A stretch of 64,000 nt of DNA from NCBI GenBank assembly GCA_035938175.1, contig DASZHD010000030.1:186001-250000 (forward strand). The letters are read 5' to 3'. This document shows, piece by piece, positions 40,626-49,638 of this stretch. Source of the DNA: DASRDE01 sp035938175 (GTDB lineage: Bacteria; Vulcanimicrobiota; Vulcanimicrobiia; Vulcanimicrobiales; Vulcanimicrobiaceae). How positions within the stretch are numbered: position 1 is the stretch's first letter; each line of letters begins with the position of its first letter. A model generated the notes under the pieces. That model was not told the origin of the DNA and did not search any database. It worked only from the letters and a program-made list of their open reading frames with translations. Made by a program: the position numbers and the translations under genes.

Positions 40626-40655
40626 ATTATACGGCCGCCGCATCGGCCCTGTCAA
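40626..40655 (-). promoter_or_regulatory. Consensus sigma-70 type promoter for tRNA-Ala
   Basis: On the minus strand TTGACA (40650-40655) and TATAAT (40626-40631) are separated by 18 bp, about 50 bp before the tRNA. Both boxes are perfect consensus. Confidence 0.85.
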
Positions 40656-40695
40656 AAAGGGATGATTTTGCCAATCGTTTGCAAATTAGACGGCC

Positions 40696-41079
40696 ATGCG
40701 CACGGAGTACGTCACCAGGCCGCGCGAGCAGATCGCGGCTGTCCTTAAGCGGGAGCAGCGGTATCTCTCTGCGGCCGAGGTGTTCGCGTTATTAAAGAAG
40801 GCGCGCACGAAGGTCTCACTGTCCACGATTTACCGGACGCTCGATATGCTTGAGTCCAGGGGAGAGGCAAGTTCGCGCCTGGATGCCGGCGGTGAAACGA
40901 CCTACGTGGCATGCGCTCCGACGCATCACCACCACGCCATTTGTAAGAACTGCGGGCGCGTCGAGGAGATTGCCTGCGAAGCGATCGAGCATCTGGCGCA
41001 GGATTTGGCGGACCACCACGGGTTCGCGCTGGACGATCACGCGATGGAGTTTTTCGGACGGTGTTCGTCGTGCAAATGA
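40696..41079 (+). CDS. zur: Fur-family repressor, probably Zur
   Basis: A 127-residue Fur-type regulator with a winged helix (REQRYLSAAEVFALLKKAR, STIYRTLDMLESRGE). The metal-binding region reads THHHHAICKNCGRVEEIAC and ends CSSC, so the CxxC zinc pairs are present. Placement directly before znuACB (ATGA overlap) makes a zinc-sensing Zur more likely than an iron Fur. A weak dyad tttgc...gcaaa at 40667-40685 upstream could be an operator, but this is unproven. Confidence 0.85.
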   Translation: MRTEYVTRPREQIAAVLKREQRYLSAAEVFALLKKARTKVSLSTIYRTLDMLESRGEASSRLDAGGETTYVACAPTHHHHAICKNCGRVEEIACEAIEHLAQDLADHHGFALDDHAMEFFGRCSSCK

Positions 41080-41999
41080 GGATTTTGGCAGCGATCGTCG
41101 CGATGTGCCTGTGCGTTGGGTGCTCGCGGGGCTCGACTGGGTCGGCGTCGGTAGGGCATGGTAGGCAGAGCCCTTCGATACCTCAGGGTGCTTCGATGCC
41201 TCAGCATGACAAGGCGATTAAAGTCGTCACGACGTTCTCGACGCTGAATTCATTCGTTGAGGGCGTCGGCGGCAATTTGGTTCAAGTGCGAAACCTCGTG
41301 CCGGTCGGTGCGTCGCCGGAAGACTATCAGCCGGCGCCGCAGGACGTCGCAGCGCTGAGCGATGCGGATCTCGTCGTCGAGAATGGCACCGGAATCGAAG
41401 TGTGGTTGAATCGCACGATTGCAGATAGCGCGACGCACGCGCGCGTTTTGGTGCTGTCGGACGGCTTGCCGCACATCGACAACAACCCGCATCTGTGGAT
41501 GGATCCGGTAAACGCGCGTACGTACGTCGACAAAGTGCGCGACGCGCTCTCGGCGATGGATCGCGATCACGCAAAGCAGTATGCCGCGAATGCGCGCGCA
41601 TACGAGGCGCAACTGACGCAGCTGCAAACTTGGATCGCCGGGCAAATTCAGACGATTCCAAGCGCGCAGCGCAACATGATCATCTTTCACAATGCGTTCG
41701 ACTACTACAACCGGCGGTTCGGCCTTCGGACAGTCGGCGTGATCGAGCTCTCCCCCGGACAAGATCCGAATCCTCAGTACATTGGCAATCTGGTCGACCT
41801 GGCGCGTAAGAACCACGTGCGTGCGGTCTTCTCGGAACCCGAATACAGCCCGAAGCTCGCGCAGAATCTCGCGCGCAGCGCGGGTATTCAAGTCGTTACG
41901 AATTTGTACGACGATTCGATCGGAAATGATCCGCGCGTTCACAATTACATCGACATGCTGCGCTACGACACCGGCGTCATCGTGAATTCGCTCAAGTGA
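41076..41999 (+). CDS. znuA: Zinc/manganese ABC transporter substrate-binding protein
   Basis: A 307-residue cluster A-I binding protein with an N-terminal export signal and lipobox-like CVGC. Metal ligands visible: His in NPHLWMDP, His in IIFHNAFDYY, and Asp near the end (YDDSIG). The first ligand, usually His in DPHEYE, is Glu82 here (SPEDYQPAP). There is no His-rich loop. The linker after the lipid anchor (residues 32-45, SPSIPQGASMPQHD) is a translated dispersed repeat. It delivers Zn (or Mn) to ZnuBC. Confidence 0.88.
   Translation: MRILAAIVAMCLCVGCSRGSTGSASVGHGRQSPSIPQGASMPQHDKAIKVVTTFSTLNSFVEGVGGNLVQVRNLVPVGASPEDYQPAPQDVAALSDADLVVENGTGIEVWLNRTIADSATHARVLVLSDGLPHIDNNPHLWMDPVNARTYVDKVRDALSAMDRDHAKQYAANARAYEAQLTQLQTWIAGQIQTIPSAQRNMIIFHNAFDYYNRRFGLRTVGVIELSPGQDPNPQYIGNLVDLARKNHVRAVFSEPEYSPKLAQNLARSAGIQVVTNLYDDSIGNDPRVHNYIDMLRYDTGVIVNSLK
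41171..41210. repeat. Dispersed repeat inside znuA
   Basis: cccttcgatacctcaggg followed by a tcttcgatgcctcagcatga-like half. It is translated in frame as the lipoprotein linker. Confidence 0.85.
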
Positions 42000-42736
42000 G
42001 CGCTGCCGTTCACGTACGCGATTTGGTCGTGCGCTACGAGCGCGTGACGGCCTTGTCCGGTGCAAGTCTGGATCTGAATCAAGGTGAGGCGCTGGGAATC
42101 GTCGGACCGAACGGGTCCGGAAAATCCACGCTGCTGAAAACGATTGCCGGGCTCATCGAGCCGTCTGCAGGAACACTCACCGTTTTCGATCGCGCCCCGC
42201 GCGCGCTTCCGCCCGGAACGGTTGCATACGTGCCGCAGATCGAAGACGTGGATTGGACCTTTCCCGCAAACGTCCGGGACGTCGTCGCGATGGGGCGCTT
42301 CGCGCGCCTTGGACTCTTCGGGCGTTTTGGCAACCACGATAAGCGCGCGGTAGAGCATTCGTTGGATCTCGTCGGTATGAGTGAACTTGAAAACCGCCAT
42401 ATTTCGGCGCTCTCCGGCGGACAGCAGCAGCGCGTCTTCGTGGCGCGCGCGATCGCGCAAGAACCCAAACTGCTGCTGCTCGATGAACCGACGACGGGCG
42501 TCGACGCCGCCACCGAAGAGGCCCTACGCAAAGTCATTCGGCAACTTGTCGCTGACGGTATGCCTGTTCTGATGAGCACGCACGATCTCGATCGCGCGGC
42601 TGAATGGTTCGACCGCCTGATGGTGCTCGACCGGCGCGTGTTGGCGATCGGAAAGCCCGACGAAGTCTTGGAGTCGGGGGCCTACTCGGGAATTCGCGAA
42701 CACGCGCACACTCACGGGCACGCCCGGGCGGACTGA
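41996..42736 (+). CDS. znuC: Zinc/manganese ABC transporter ATPase
   Basis: A 246-residue ABC ATPase. Walker A is GPNGSGKST, the signature LSGGQQQR, Walker B LLLLDEP, and the H-loop THD. The C-terminal tail is His-rich (EHAHTHGHARAD), as often in zinc systems. GTG start overlaps znuA's stop (GTGA) and its own stop overlaps znuB (TGATG). Confidence 0.92.
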   Translation: MSAAVHVRDLVVRYERVTALSGASLDLNQGEALGIVGPNGSGKSTLLKTIAGLIEPSAGTLTVFDRAPRALPPGTVAYVPQIEDVDWTFPANVRDVVAMGRFARLGLFGRFGNHDKRAVEHSLDLVGMSELENRHISALSGGQQQRVFVARAIAQEPKLLLLDEPTTGVDAATEEALRKVIRQLVADGMPVLMSTHDLDRAAEWFDRLMVLDRRVLAIGKPDEVLESGAYSGIREHAHTHGHARAD

Positions 42737-43578
42737 TGAATCAGCTTATCGCACCGTTTCAGTATGAATTCATGCAACGCGCATTCGTTACCGCGCTGCT
42801 CGTCGGCGTCCTGTGTTCGGTCATGGGCACGTACGTCGTTCTGCGCAAACTGTCGTTCATCGGCGACGGTATCGCGCACGCATCGTTTGCCGGAATCGTC
42901 ATAGCGTACTTGCGCGGCCTCAACTACTATGTGGGCGCCGGCATCGTCGCGGTAGTCACGGCACTCGCCATCGGCTTCGTGCATCGCAAGGGACGCGTGG
43001 CGTTGGACACCGCGATCGGCGTCTTGTTCACCGGAGCGTTTGCGCTCGGCATCTTTCTGATGAGCCGGCAGCGCTCGTATTCGGTGGACTTGCAGAGTTT
43101 TTTGTTCGGCGACATCCTGTCGGTCGGCCGTAACGACGTCGTGATGATCGTTGCGCTTTCGATTATCGTTGCGCTTGCCACAGCGGTGCTGTACCGCTGG
43201 CTGCTGTACACGTCGTTCGATCCGGTGGTGGCGCAGGCCAGCGGTATCAACGCAACCCTGGTTGAGAACATTCTGCTGGTGCTGTTGGCGCTGACGATCA
43301 TTATTTCGCTGCAATCGGTAGGAATTGTGCTGGTCGCGGCGCTCTTGGTGACTCCCGCGGCGGCAGCACACCAATTGACGTCGCGCTTCTCGCGCATGAT
43401 GCTGCTCTCGGCGATTCTCGGTGCGCTCTCCGCGGTGGGCGGATTATATCTGTCCTATTATCTGCGCAGTTCCAGCGGCGCGACCATCGTGCTTTTTGCT
43501 ACCGTGTTGTTCTTTATAGCAATGGGCATCAACTATGTGCGCGGACATTATCTGCGCATGAGCGCGAAAAGAGCGTAA
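42736..43578 (+). CDS. znuB: Zinc/manganese ABC transporter permease
   Basis: A 280-residue permease of the ABC-3 family with eight or so helices. Typical segments are GTYVVLRKLSFIGDGIAHAS, GVLFTGAFALGIFLMS and VGIVLVAALLVTPAAAAHQL. It completes a zur-znuA-znuC-znuB operon whose members overlap by 1-4 bp. Confidence 0.92.
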   Translation: MNQLIAPFQYEFMQRAFVTALLVGVLCSVMGTYVVLRKLSFIGDGIAHASFAGIVIAYLRGLNYYVGAGIVAVVTALAIGFVHRKGRVALDTAIGVLFTGAFALGIFLMSRQRSYSVDLQSFLFGDILSVGRNDVVMIVALSIIVALATAVLYRWLLYTSFDPVVAQASGINATLVENILLVLLALTIIISLQSVGIVLVAALLVTPAAAAHQLTSRFSRMMLLSAILGALSAVGGLYLSYYLRSSSGATIVLFATVLFFIAMGINYVRGHYLRMSAKRA

Positions 43579-43585
43579 CGGCGCG

Positions 43586-44776
43586 TTATTGCGCCGAACG
43601 CACGACACGCCAGGATTCCTCCCCGGTCCGTTCGAGGAAACCGCCCGCGGTTAAAGCATCGAGTGCCTCCGCCATTGCGGCGCGTTCGTTTTTGTTCGGC
43701 ATTCCCGCCCAACGCATTGCCGCTTCGGAAAGATGCACGTCGCTTCCGGGCTGCAGGAGTGATGCGAGGAATTCGGGGGAAAGTCTTACGCGTTCGAGGC
43801 GGCGCGCGATGGGTTCGAGGGCGGAGTGGAAGGTGGGGGCGCCGTTTGTTGTGCCGTGCGATTCCTCAGTGCCCTTCGATTCCTCAGGGTGCTTCGATAC
43901 CTCAGCATGACTACTTATCGCAGGGCCCTTCGATTCCTCAATGCCCTTCGATTCCTCAGGGTGCTTCGATACCTCAGCATGACTAGGCGATGCCTCAGCA
44001 TGACTATGGGAAGCGGGCATCGGTGGTGTAACGCCCTTGTCCGCTGCGTGCGGAAACCATTCGCCTAAGATCGCGCCGAGCGTATGCCACGGCACGGCCA
44101 GCAAACGCCAGGGACGGCGTTCGATCGCGCCCATGATGCGCTTTGCGACGACGTCGGGATCTACCGGAACCCAGCTCGGTCCGTACGCCGGAATGCCCGC
44201 GTTCTTTGCAAAGTTCGTGCGCACCGATCCCGGGTCGACAAACGTGACGGCAACGCCGGTTCCGAGCAATTCGCGCCGCAGCTGCTGCGCGAGCGTTTCT
44301 ACCGCGGCTTTCGCAGCGCAATACGCCCCGTAGTACGGCGCCGGAACGCGACGCAATCCCGAACCGACGAACATTACTTGCCCGCCGGATTCGCGGAGCA
44401 ACGGAAAGGCGGCGCGCGTGATCCGCAGCGGCGCCGCAACGTGCAGCTGCCATTGCCCGTCGATCTGCGCGTCCGTTTGTTCCAGCAGCAATCCGCTGGT
44501 CGCCGCTCCCGCCAAATTCACGATGACGTCGATCCGTCCGAATCGCGTTTGTGCGGCCGTAACGATCCGCGCGGGCGCGTCCGCCTGCGTGACGTCCGTA
44601 ACGACCGGCACGCAGGTCCCGCCGTCGTCGACGATCTCGTGGCAAACGTGTTCCAACTCGGCGCGTTCGCGTGAAACGGCAATAACGGCGTGGCCCATGG
44701 ACGCCGCGCGTAATGCGAGCGCGCGTCCGATTCCCGAACTTGCGCCGGTGATGACAAGAACTTTTCTCTCAGGCAT
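43586..44776 (-). CDS. SDR oxidoreductase with repeat-derived linker and C-terminal extension
   Basis: A 396-residue protein. Residues 1-250 are a classical short-chain dehydrogenase: TGASSGIG (NAD(P) binding), NLAGA, and the YxxxK catalytic pair in YYGAYCAAKAAV. Residues about 265-320 are translated dispersed repeat (HAEVSKHPEESKG units). A final helical part of about 75 residues is unassigned. ATG 44776 overlaps the end of the upstream hydrolase gene by 8 bp. Substrate unknown. Confidence 0.85.
   Translation of the reverse strand: MPERKVLVITGASSGIGRALALRAASMGHAVIAVSRERAELEHVCHEIVDDGGTCVPVVTDVTQADAPARIVTAAQTRFGRIDVIVNLAGAATSGLLLEQTDAQIDGQWQLHVAAPLRITRAAFPLLRESGGQVMFVGSGLRRVPAPYYGAYCAAKAAVETLAQQLRRELLGTGVAVTFVDPGSVRTNFAKNAGIPAYGPSWVPVDPDVVAKRIMGAIERRPWRLLAVPWHTLGAILGEWFPHAADKGVTPPMPASHSHAEASPSHAEVSKHPEESKGIEESKGPAISSHAEVSKHPEESKGTEESHGTTNGAPTFHSALEPIARRLERVRLSPEFLASLLQPGSDVHLSEAAMRWAGMPNKNERAAMAEALDALTAGGFLERTGEESWRVVRSAQ
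43860..44005. repeat. Dispersed repeat array inside the SDR gene
   Basis: Several compound units (cccttcgattcctcaggg then gcttcgatacctcagcatga), in the opposite reading sense to aceF, so the protein repeats are HAEVSKHPEESKG rather than PSIPQDDK. Confidence 0.9.
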
Positions 44777-46019
44777 GAACGCTCGATTGCATGGCGACGT
44801 AGTGTTCGTACACCGCCTTCTGATACGCCTTGTCGGCGCGGTTGGCATACCATTCGTCCTCGCGAACGATCGGCGGCGGTGCGGGCACAACCGTGCGGCG
44901 CTCGCGCGCAAAAGCCTGCAATGCCGACGCTACGGGCTTGTCGGTGCCGTCGGCGCGGATCATTCCAAAGGTCATTTCGTGTTCCGCACGATCGAACGGC
45001 GGCGTCTGCGAAAGATTGGGCGCGTAGTCGCTCCAATTCCACCAGAACGCACCCAGCGCTCCGCGCCGGTGCAGCCGTTCCAGCACCTGCATGCAGTACG
45101 TCGCCATTTCTTCCTCGGTCAGACATGCATACGGCGCGGCGTTGCGCGGAAGTTTTGACGTATCGGGCGGCGGATCGCCGGGCAGCGGTTGCCGATCGTA
45201 CGGCGAGATGGTTCCGGCCGGACACGACGGATTGCCGAATTCGTTGAACAGTACCGGTTTGCCGGCCATCGATTGCCATACTTGGCAGAGAAACGGCACG
45301 ATCTCCGGATCTAAACGTCCGCGCGAAAGATCGCCGTACACGGAGTATCCGTGCATTACCGCGCACTCATGCGGCGCGCAAAAGCTCGACGGCCGGATTC
45401 CGCGATCGTCCGTGATATCTTCGCCGTGCGTGCCCGCGGCGCAGCCGGTGCCCGAAACTTCGCGCAGATCGTCCGTCAAACGCTGCGACCATTCTGCTGC
45501 ATCGCGCGGTGAATCCGCGGCGCGCAGATTACTGAATTCGTTTCCGAGATCCCAAAGATACAACGCCTCGTGACCCCGCCCGCGTTCGCCGATTGCCCGC
45601 ACGTGCAGACGCAATGCCTCGAGCAGCGGGTTGACGTAAAAGTTTCCGGCGCCGTGTCCGAGCTCTCTAATGCCGCGGCCGAACGTGCGAAAACGCCCCG
45701 GCGGCCGCGCCGGGTCGAGAACCCATTCCGGCAAAAAATTGACGCCGCTCATATGGCCGGTGAAAAACGTCGGCATCGCTTTTAAGCCGGCATCGGCGAT
45801 CGCGTCCATCACCGAATCGAAGCGGCGCATCATCTGCTCGTCCATGCGCGTCGCCTCCGGCTGAAAATCGTCCCACATCAAGAAAAACCGGACCACGTGT
45901 AAGCCGAGCGTGCGGATGTGTGCGAAATCCTCGCGGAGTTCACCGAGATCGAACCGTTCCCACATGTACATCGCACTGCGGCGCGGCCAGTAGTTCACAC
46001 CGAGCAGAAAAGTCGCCAT
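44769..46019 (-). CDS. GH5-like glycoside hydrolase, cytoplasmic
   Basis: A 416-residue TIM-barrel hydrolase. The acid/base Glu is in YLWDLGNEFSN and the probable nucleophile in VLFNEFGNP, as in clan A cellulase/mannanase families. The N-terminus LLGVNYWPRRSAMYMWERF is typical of a GH5-related group. No signal peptide is visible. ATG 46019 is used; ATG 46037 would add six residues. It is coupled to the SDR, suggesting a joint carbohydrate role, but the substrate is unknown. Confidence 0.8.
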   Translation of the reverse strand: MATFLLGVNYWPRRSAMYMWERFDLGELREDFAHIRTLGLHVVRFFLMWDDFQPEATRMDEQMMRRFDSVMDAIADAGLKAMPTFFTGHMSGVNFLPEWVLDPARPPGRFRTFGRGIRELGHGAGNFYVNPLLEALRLHVRAIGERGRGHEALYLWDLGNEFSNLRAADSPRDAAEWSQRLTDDLREVSGTGCAAGTHGEDITDDRGIRPSSFCAPHECAVMHGYSVYGDLSRGRLDPEIVPFLCQVWQSMAGKPVLFNEFGNPSCPAGTISPYDRQPLPGDPPPDTSKLPRNAAPYACLTEEEMATYCMQVLERLHRRGALGAFWWNWSDYAPNLSQTPPFDRAEHEMTFGMIRADGTDKPVASALQAFARERRTVVPAPPPIVREDEWYANRADKAYQKAVYEHYVAMQSSVHA

Positions 46020-46097
46020 ACCGTCTCGTTTTCCCATCGGTCCGCGGCCTCATGCAGCACAGGCTTGCCGGGCGCGGTGCGTCGAAGCAGGCGTGAA

Positions 46098-46583
46098 ATG
46101 GCTGAAAGCACTGCACCCCTGGTCGGCATCATCATGGGCAGCACCTCCGATATGGACACGATGTCGGCGGCGCGCGAAATGCTCGACGCGCTCGGCGTCC
46201 CCTGCGAGGTTCGAATCGTTTCGGCGCACCGCACGCCCGACGAAATGTTCGAATATGCGAAGAGCGCGCAGGCGCGCGGCTTGAAAGCGATCATTGCCGG
46301 CGCGGGTGGTGCCGCCCATCTTCCGGGTATGACGGCGTCCAAGACGCAGCTTCCGGTAATCGGCGTGCCCGTGCAGTCCAAGGCGCTGAACGGTTTGGAT
46401 TCGCTGCTTTCCATCGTACAGATGCCGAAAGGCGTGCCGGTCGCCACGGTCGCAATCGGCAACGCTGCAAATGCCGCGCTGCTGGCAGCGCGGATCGTCG
46501 CGCTAGGCGATCCGCAACTGCGCGCGCGCTTAGAAGCGTACACGCAGCGCATGCACGATGACGTCGTCGCGACGAACCGGTAG
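46098..46583 (+). CDS. purE: N5-carboxyaminoimidazole ribonucleotide mutase
   Basis: A 161-residue class I PurE that converts N5-CAIR to CAIR in purine synthesis. Motifs: GIIMGSTSDMDTM, SAHRTPDEM, IAGAGGAAHLPGM. ATG 46098 gives the standard length. purK follows after 3 bp. Confidence 0.96.
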   Translation: MAESTAPLVGIIMGSTSDMDTMSAAREMLDALGVPCEVRIVSAHRTPDEMFEYAKSAQARGLKAIIAGAGGAAHLPGMTASKTQLPVIGVPVQSKALNGLDSLLSIVQMPKGVPVATVAIGNAANAALLAARIVALGDPQLRARLEAYTQRMHDDVVATNR

Positions 46584-46586
46584 ACT

Positions 46587-47741
46587 GTGATCGAAACGAT
46601 CGGCGTCATCGGCGGCGGTCAACTCGGCCGCATGTTCACGCTCGACGCCAAGCGCATGGGGTACTCCGTCATCACGCTCGACCCGCAGCCCCATTCGCCC
46701 TGCGGACAAGTCGCGGACGAACAGATCGTTGCGGCATACGACGACCTCGCGGCAATCGACGATCTCGGAAACCGCTGCGACGTCGTGACGTACGAGTTCG
46801 AGAATATCGCGATCGAATCGGTGCAGCGCTTGGAGTGCGACGGCTTTTCCGTAAATCCGGGAAGCGACGTGCTGCGTAAAACGCAGGACCGGCTGCTGGA
46901 AAAAACGTTCGTGCGTGCGTGCGGCATTCCCGTAGCGGATTTCGAAGCGGTCGGGTCGGAAGACGATCTGCGGCGCGCTGCTGAAACCGTCGGCTTCCCC
47001 GCCGTACTAAAGACGGTGCGCGGCGGATACGACGGCAAAGGACAGTGGCGCGCGAATGATTTCACGCAAGCCCGCGAAGCGCTTGCGCAAAGCAACGGCG
47101 CCGCACTCATCGCCGAACGCTTCGTGCCGTTTACCTGCGAGATCAGCGTGATCTGTACGCGAAACGAACACGACCACGTCGTTACGTATCCCGTAGCGGA
47201 AAACATCCACGACAACGGCATCTTGTTCATGTCGATCGTTCCGGCTCGCGTCGCGGCGTCAGTTGCCGATGTAGCGAAGGACTACGCGCGCCGCATTGCG
47301 CGCGCACTCAAGATCGTCGGTACGTTTTGCGTCGAATTTTTCGTGCAGGCCGATGGAACCGTCTTGGTCAACGAAATCGCGCCCCGGCCGCACAACAGCG
47401 GCCATTACACGATCGATGCGACGCGGTGCTCGCAGTACGAGCAGCACGTCCGCGCCATTTGCGGCTTGCCGCTCTCTCCGCCGTTGCTGCTGCGCAACGC
47501 CATCATGGTGAACATCTTGGGAAGCGGCGAAGGCGATCGTTTGGCCGGCGTTCCGGAACTGCTCGGCGATCCTTCCATCGTGCTGCACATGTATGGGAAA
47601 AAGCATGCGGTAAACCGCCGCAAGATGGGGCATTTCACGATGCTGCTCGACGAGCTGCCCGGTGATGATGCGATCGAGCGCGCGCGTGCCGCACTGCAGC
47701 TGCTGCACTGGACTACGGCCGATGCGCCTGCTCGTCGTTGA
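46587..47741 (+). CDS. purK: N5-carboxyaminoimidazole ribonucleotide synthase
   Basis: A 384-residue ATP-grasp enzyme forming N5-CAIR from AIR, bicarbonate and ATP. Motifs: GVIGGGQLGRM at the N-terminus, KTVRGGYDGKGQW, and NEIAPRPHNSGHYTID. The start is GTG 46587. The 3' end overlaps the response regulator by 20 bp. Confidence 0.96.
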   Translation: MIETIGVIGGGQLGRMFTLDAKRMGYSVITLDPQPHSPCGQVADEQIVAAYDDLAAIDDLGNRCDVVTYEFENIAIESVQRLECDGFSVNPGSDVLRKTQDRLLEKTFVRACGIPVADFEAVGSEDDLRRAAETVGFPAVLKTVRGGYDGKGQWRANDFTQAREALAQSNGAALIAERFVPFTCEISVICTRNEHDHVVTYPVAENIHDNGILFMSIVPARVAASVADVAKDYARRIARALKIVGTFCVEFFVQADGTVLVNEIAPRPHNSGHYTIDATRCSQYEQHVRAICGLPLSPPLLLRNAIMVNILGSGEGDRLAGVPELLGDPSIVLHMYGKKHAVNRRKMGHFTMLLDELPGDDAIERARAALQLLHWTTADAPARR

Positions 47742-48396
47742 AGACGATCGCCGCTTGTGCGACGTGTTGCGCCGCGGGCTCTCGGAGCAAGGGCACGTGG
47801 TCGACGTTGCGCACGACGGTGAAGAGGGCGAGCAGTGGGCTTCCGCCGCGGGATACGACGCGATCGTGCTCGACGTAAATCTGCCCAAACAAAACGGTTT
47901 GGAAGTAGTACGGGCGTTGCGCGGCAAGCGGGTGCGCACGCCGGTGCTGATCTTGACGTCACGGGATACTGCGGAAGACGTTATCGAGGGGTTGGACGCC
48001 GGCGCGGACGATTATCTGCGCAAACCGTTCGTGTTCGGCGAACTGGAGGCGCGGCTGCGCACGATTCTGCGCCGCGGCGAGCGGGAACCGCTCGACGCGA
48101 GTTTGCAGGTAGGCGATTTGACGTTCGATTTGTCGTCGCGGCGCGTGCGGCGCGGCGGCCGGGAGATCGATTTCACCGCGCGCGAGCTCGCGTTTCTGGA
48201 ATATTTCATGCGCAACGCGGGGCGCTTGGTGACGCGCCCGATGATCGAAGACGCGCTGTTCGCGAGGGAGAGCGAGGCCACGTCGAACGTGGTCGAAGTC
48301 TACGTGAGCCGCTTGCGCTCCAAACTCACTTCCGGTCGCGAGCCGCAGTTGCTGCATACCGTCCGCGGTGCGGGCTACCGCTTCGAAATGCAATGA
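47722..48396 (+). CDS. OmpR/PhoB-family response regulator
   Basis: A 224-residue two-domain regulator. The receiver has acidic residues EDD (7-9), phospho-acceptor D51 in IVLDVNLPKQNG, and K100 in LRKPF. The C-terminal winged helix ends LLHTVRGAGYRFEMQ. It should pair with the next gene's kinase (ATGA overlap) and likely controls the RND operon downstream. Confidence 0.93.
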   Translation: MRLLVVEDDRRLCDVLRRGLSEQGHVVDVAHDGEEGEQWASAAGYDAIVLDVNLPKQNGLEVVRALRGKRVRTPVLILTSRDTAEDVIEGLDAGADDYLRKPFVFGELEARLRTILRRGEREPLDASLQVGDLTFDLSSRRVRRGGREIDFTARELAFLEYFMRNAGRLVTRPMIEDALFARESEATSNVVEVYVSRLRSKLTSGREPQLLHTVRGAGYRFEMQ

Positions 48397-49604
48397 CACG
48401 CACGCAGCTGACGGCAACGTTTGTCGCCATCATGTTTGCCGGGCTGTTGATTTTGGCCGCGGCGGCCGTGTTTACGAACGATCGGACGCTGCGTGCCTCG
48501 CTGGATTCGCGGCTGTCGACGCAAGCGAAAGCCGCTGCCGTTTTTGCCGACGTCAAACGCGGCAAACTCGCCGTCGATGCCGACGATCGTGCCCAATTTC
48601 TCGGCGTGTTGGGCCCGGGAAGTGCGGGGTTCGTTGCCGACGGCGACGGAAACGTCGTGCTTTCCAGCTCGGCGAACGTGCTGCACGTTCCGGCCGGCGC
48701 TGGCGATCGTGAGACATACTTCAATGCGGGCAGCGGCGAGCGTGCCGTTCGCGCGTTTGCATCGCCGGTACTTCGCGACGGCACACGGGTGGGAACGATC
48801 GTCGTCTGGCGCAGCAGCGCGTATATCGGCGAGAGCGATCGCAATGCCGCGATTGCTTTTGCCGGAGCCGCCGTCGCGATTGCGCTGCTGGCTCTCGTTG
48901 CGGCGCATTTCGTCACCCGTCGCGCGTTGGAAGATGCCTTTTCGCGTCAGCGCCGTTTCACCGCCGATGCATCGCACGAATTGCGTGCACCGCTGGCCGT
49001 AATCCGCGCGGAAGCGGATCTGGCGCTGCGGCGCGATCGCGAGCCGGCCGAATACCGTGCTGCGATTCAGACGATTGCAAGCGAAGCGGATCGCATCGAG
49101 TCATTGATCGGCGACTTGCTTTCCGCCGCACGCGCAGAAAGCCGCCGTCTTTCGCGCGAACGCGTCGATGCTGCGGGCATCGTGCGCCGGGTTTCGGAGC
49201 GGCTGCGGCCCGCACTGGCGGCCAAGCAAGGCGTGGTAGATGTTGACGTGCCGGCCGATGCCTATGTTTTGGCCGATCAGCATGCGCTCGAGCGCGCGAT
49301 CATGGCGGTGGGTCATAATGCCGCGCAGCACGTTCCGAAAGACGGCAACGTGCGCATGCTGGTTCAGCGTGACGGCGAATGGCTGGAGATCGACGTCCGC
49401 GACGACGGTCCGGGCTTTAGCGACGCGGCGCTGGCGCATGCATTCGATCGGTTCTGGCGCGAGAGTCCCGGTGCGGCGGAGGGCAGCGGCTTGGGCCTTG
49501 CGATCGCAAAATCCATCGTCGAGTCGCTCGGCGGCCGGATCGAACTCAGCAATGGGCCGCAAGGCGGCGCCCAGGTACGGATCCGCCTGCCCGCCGCCGG
49601 TTAA
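48393..49604 (+). CDS. Sensor histidine kinase
   Basis: A 403-residue membrane kinase. TM1 is about 5-28 and TM2 about 152-173, with a periplasmic sensor of about 120 residues between. The H-box is ADASHELRAPLAVI (H195), the N-box GHNAAQHVP, G1 DDGPGF, and G2 GSGLGLAI. No obvious HAMP domain is seen. It is the cognate partner of the preceding regulator; the signal is unknown. Confidence 0.93.
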   Translation: MTRTQLTATFVAIMFAGLLILAAAAVFTNDRTLRASLDSRLSTQAKAAAVFADVKRGKLAVDADDRAQFLGVLGPGSAGFVADGDGNVVLSSSANVLHVPAGAGDRETYFNAGSGERAVRAFASPVLRDGTRVGTIVVWRSSAYIGESDRNAAIAFAGAAVAIALLALVAAHFVTRRALEDAFSRQRRFTADASHELRAPLAVIRAEADLALRRDREPAEYRAAIQTIASEADRIESLIGDLLSAARAESRRLSRERVDAAGIVRRVSERLRPALAAKQGVVDVDVPADAYVLADQHALERAIMAVGHNAAQHVPKDGNVRMLVQRDGEWLEIDVRDDGPGFSDAALAHAFDRFWRESPGAAEGSGLGLAIAKSIVESLGGRIELSNGPQGGAQVRIRLPAAG

Positions 49605-49638
49605 CGCTGCCGTCATCTTCGGCTTCTAAAATCGGCTG

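Noticed and set aside
40667..40685. Possible Zur operator (tttgc...gcaaa dyad)
   Set aside because: Only 5-bp arms and no match to a known Zur box; not strong enough for a feature.
40380..40748. Reading frame with GDEGTRTPDPLHAK-type peptide over the tRNA
   Set aside because: This peptide is the translation of the tRNA-Ala reverse complement; the RNA gene explains it fully. The similar frame at 37820-38032 is the tRNA scar.
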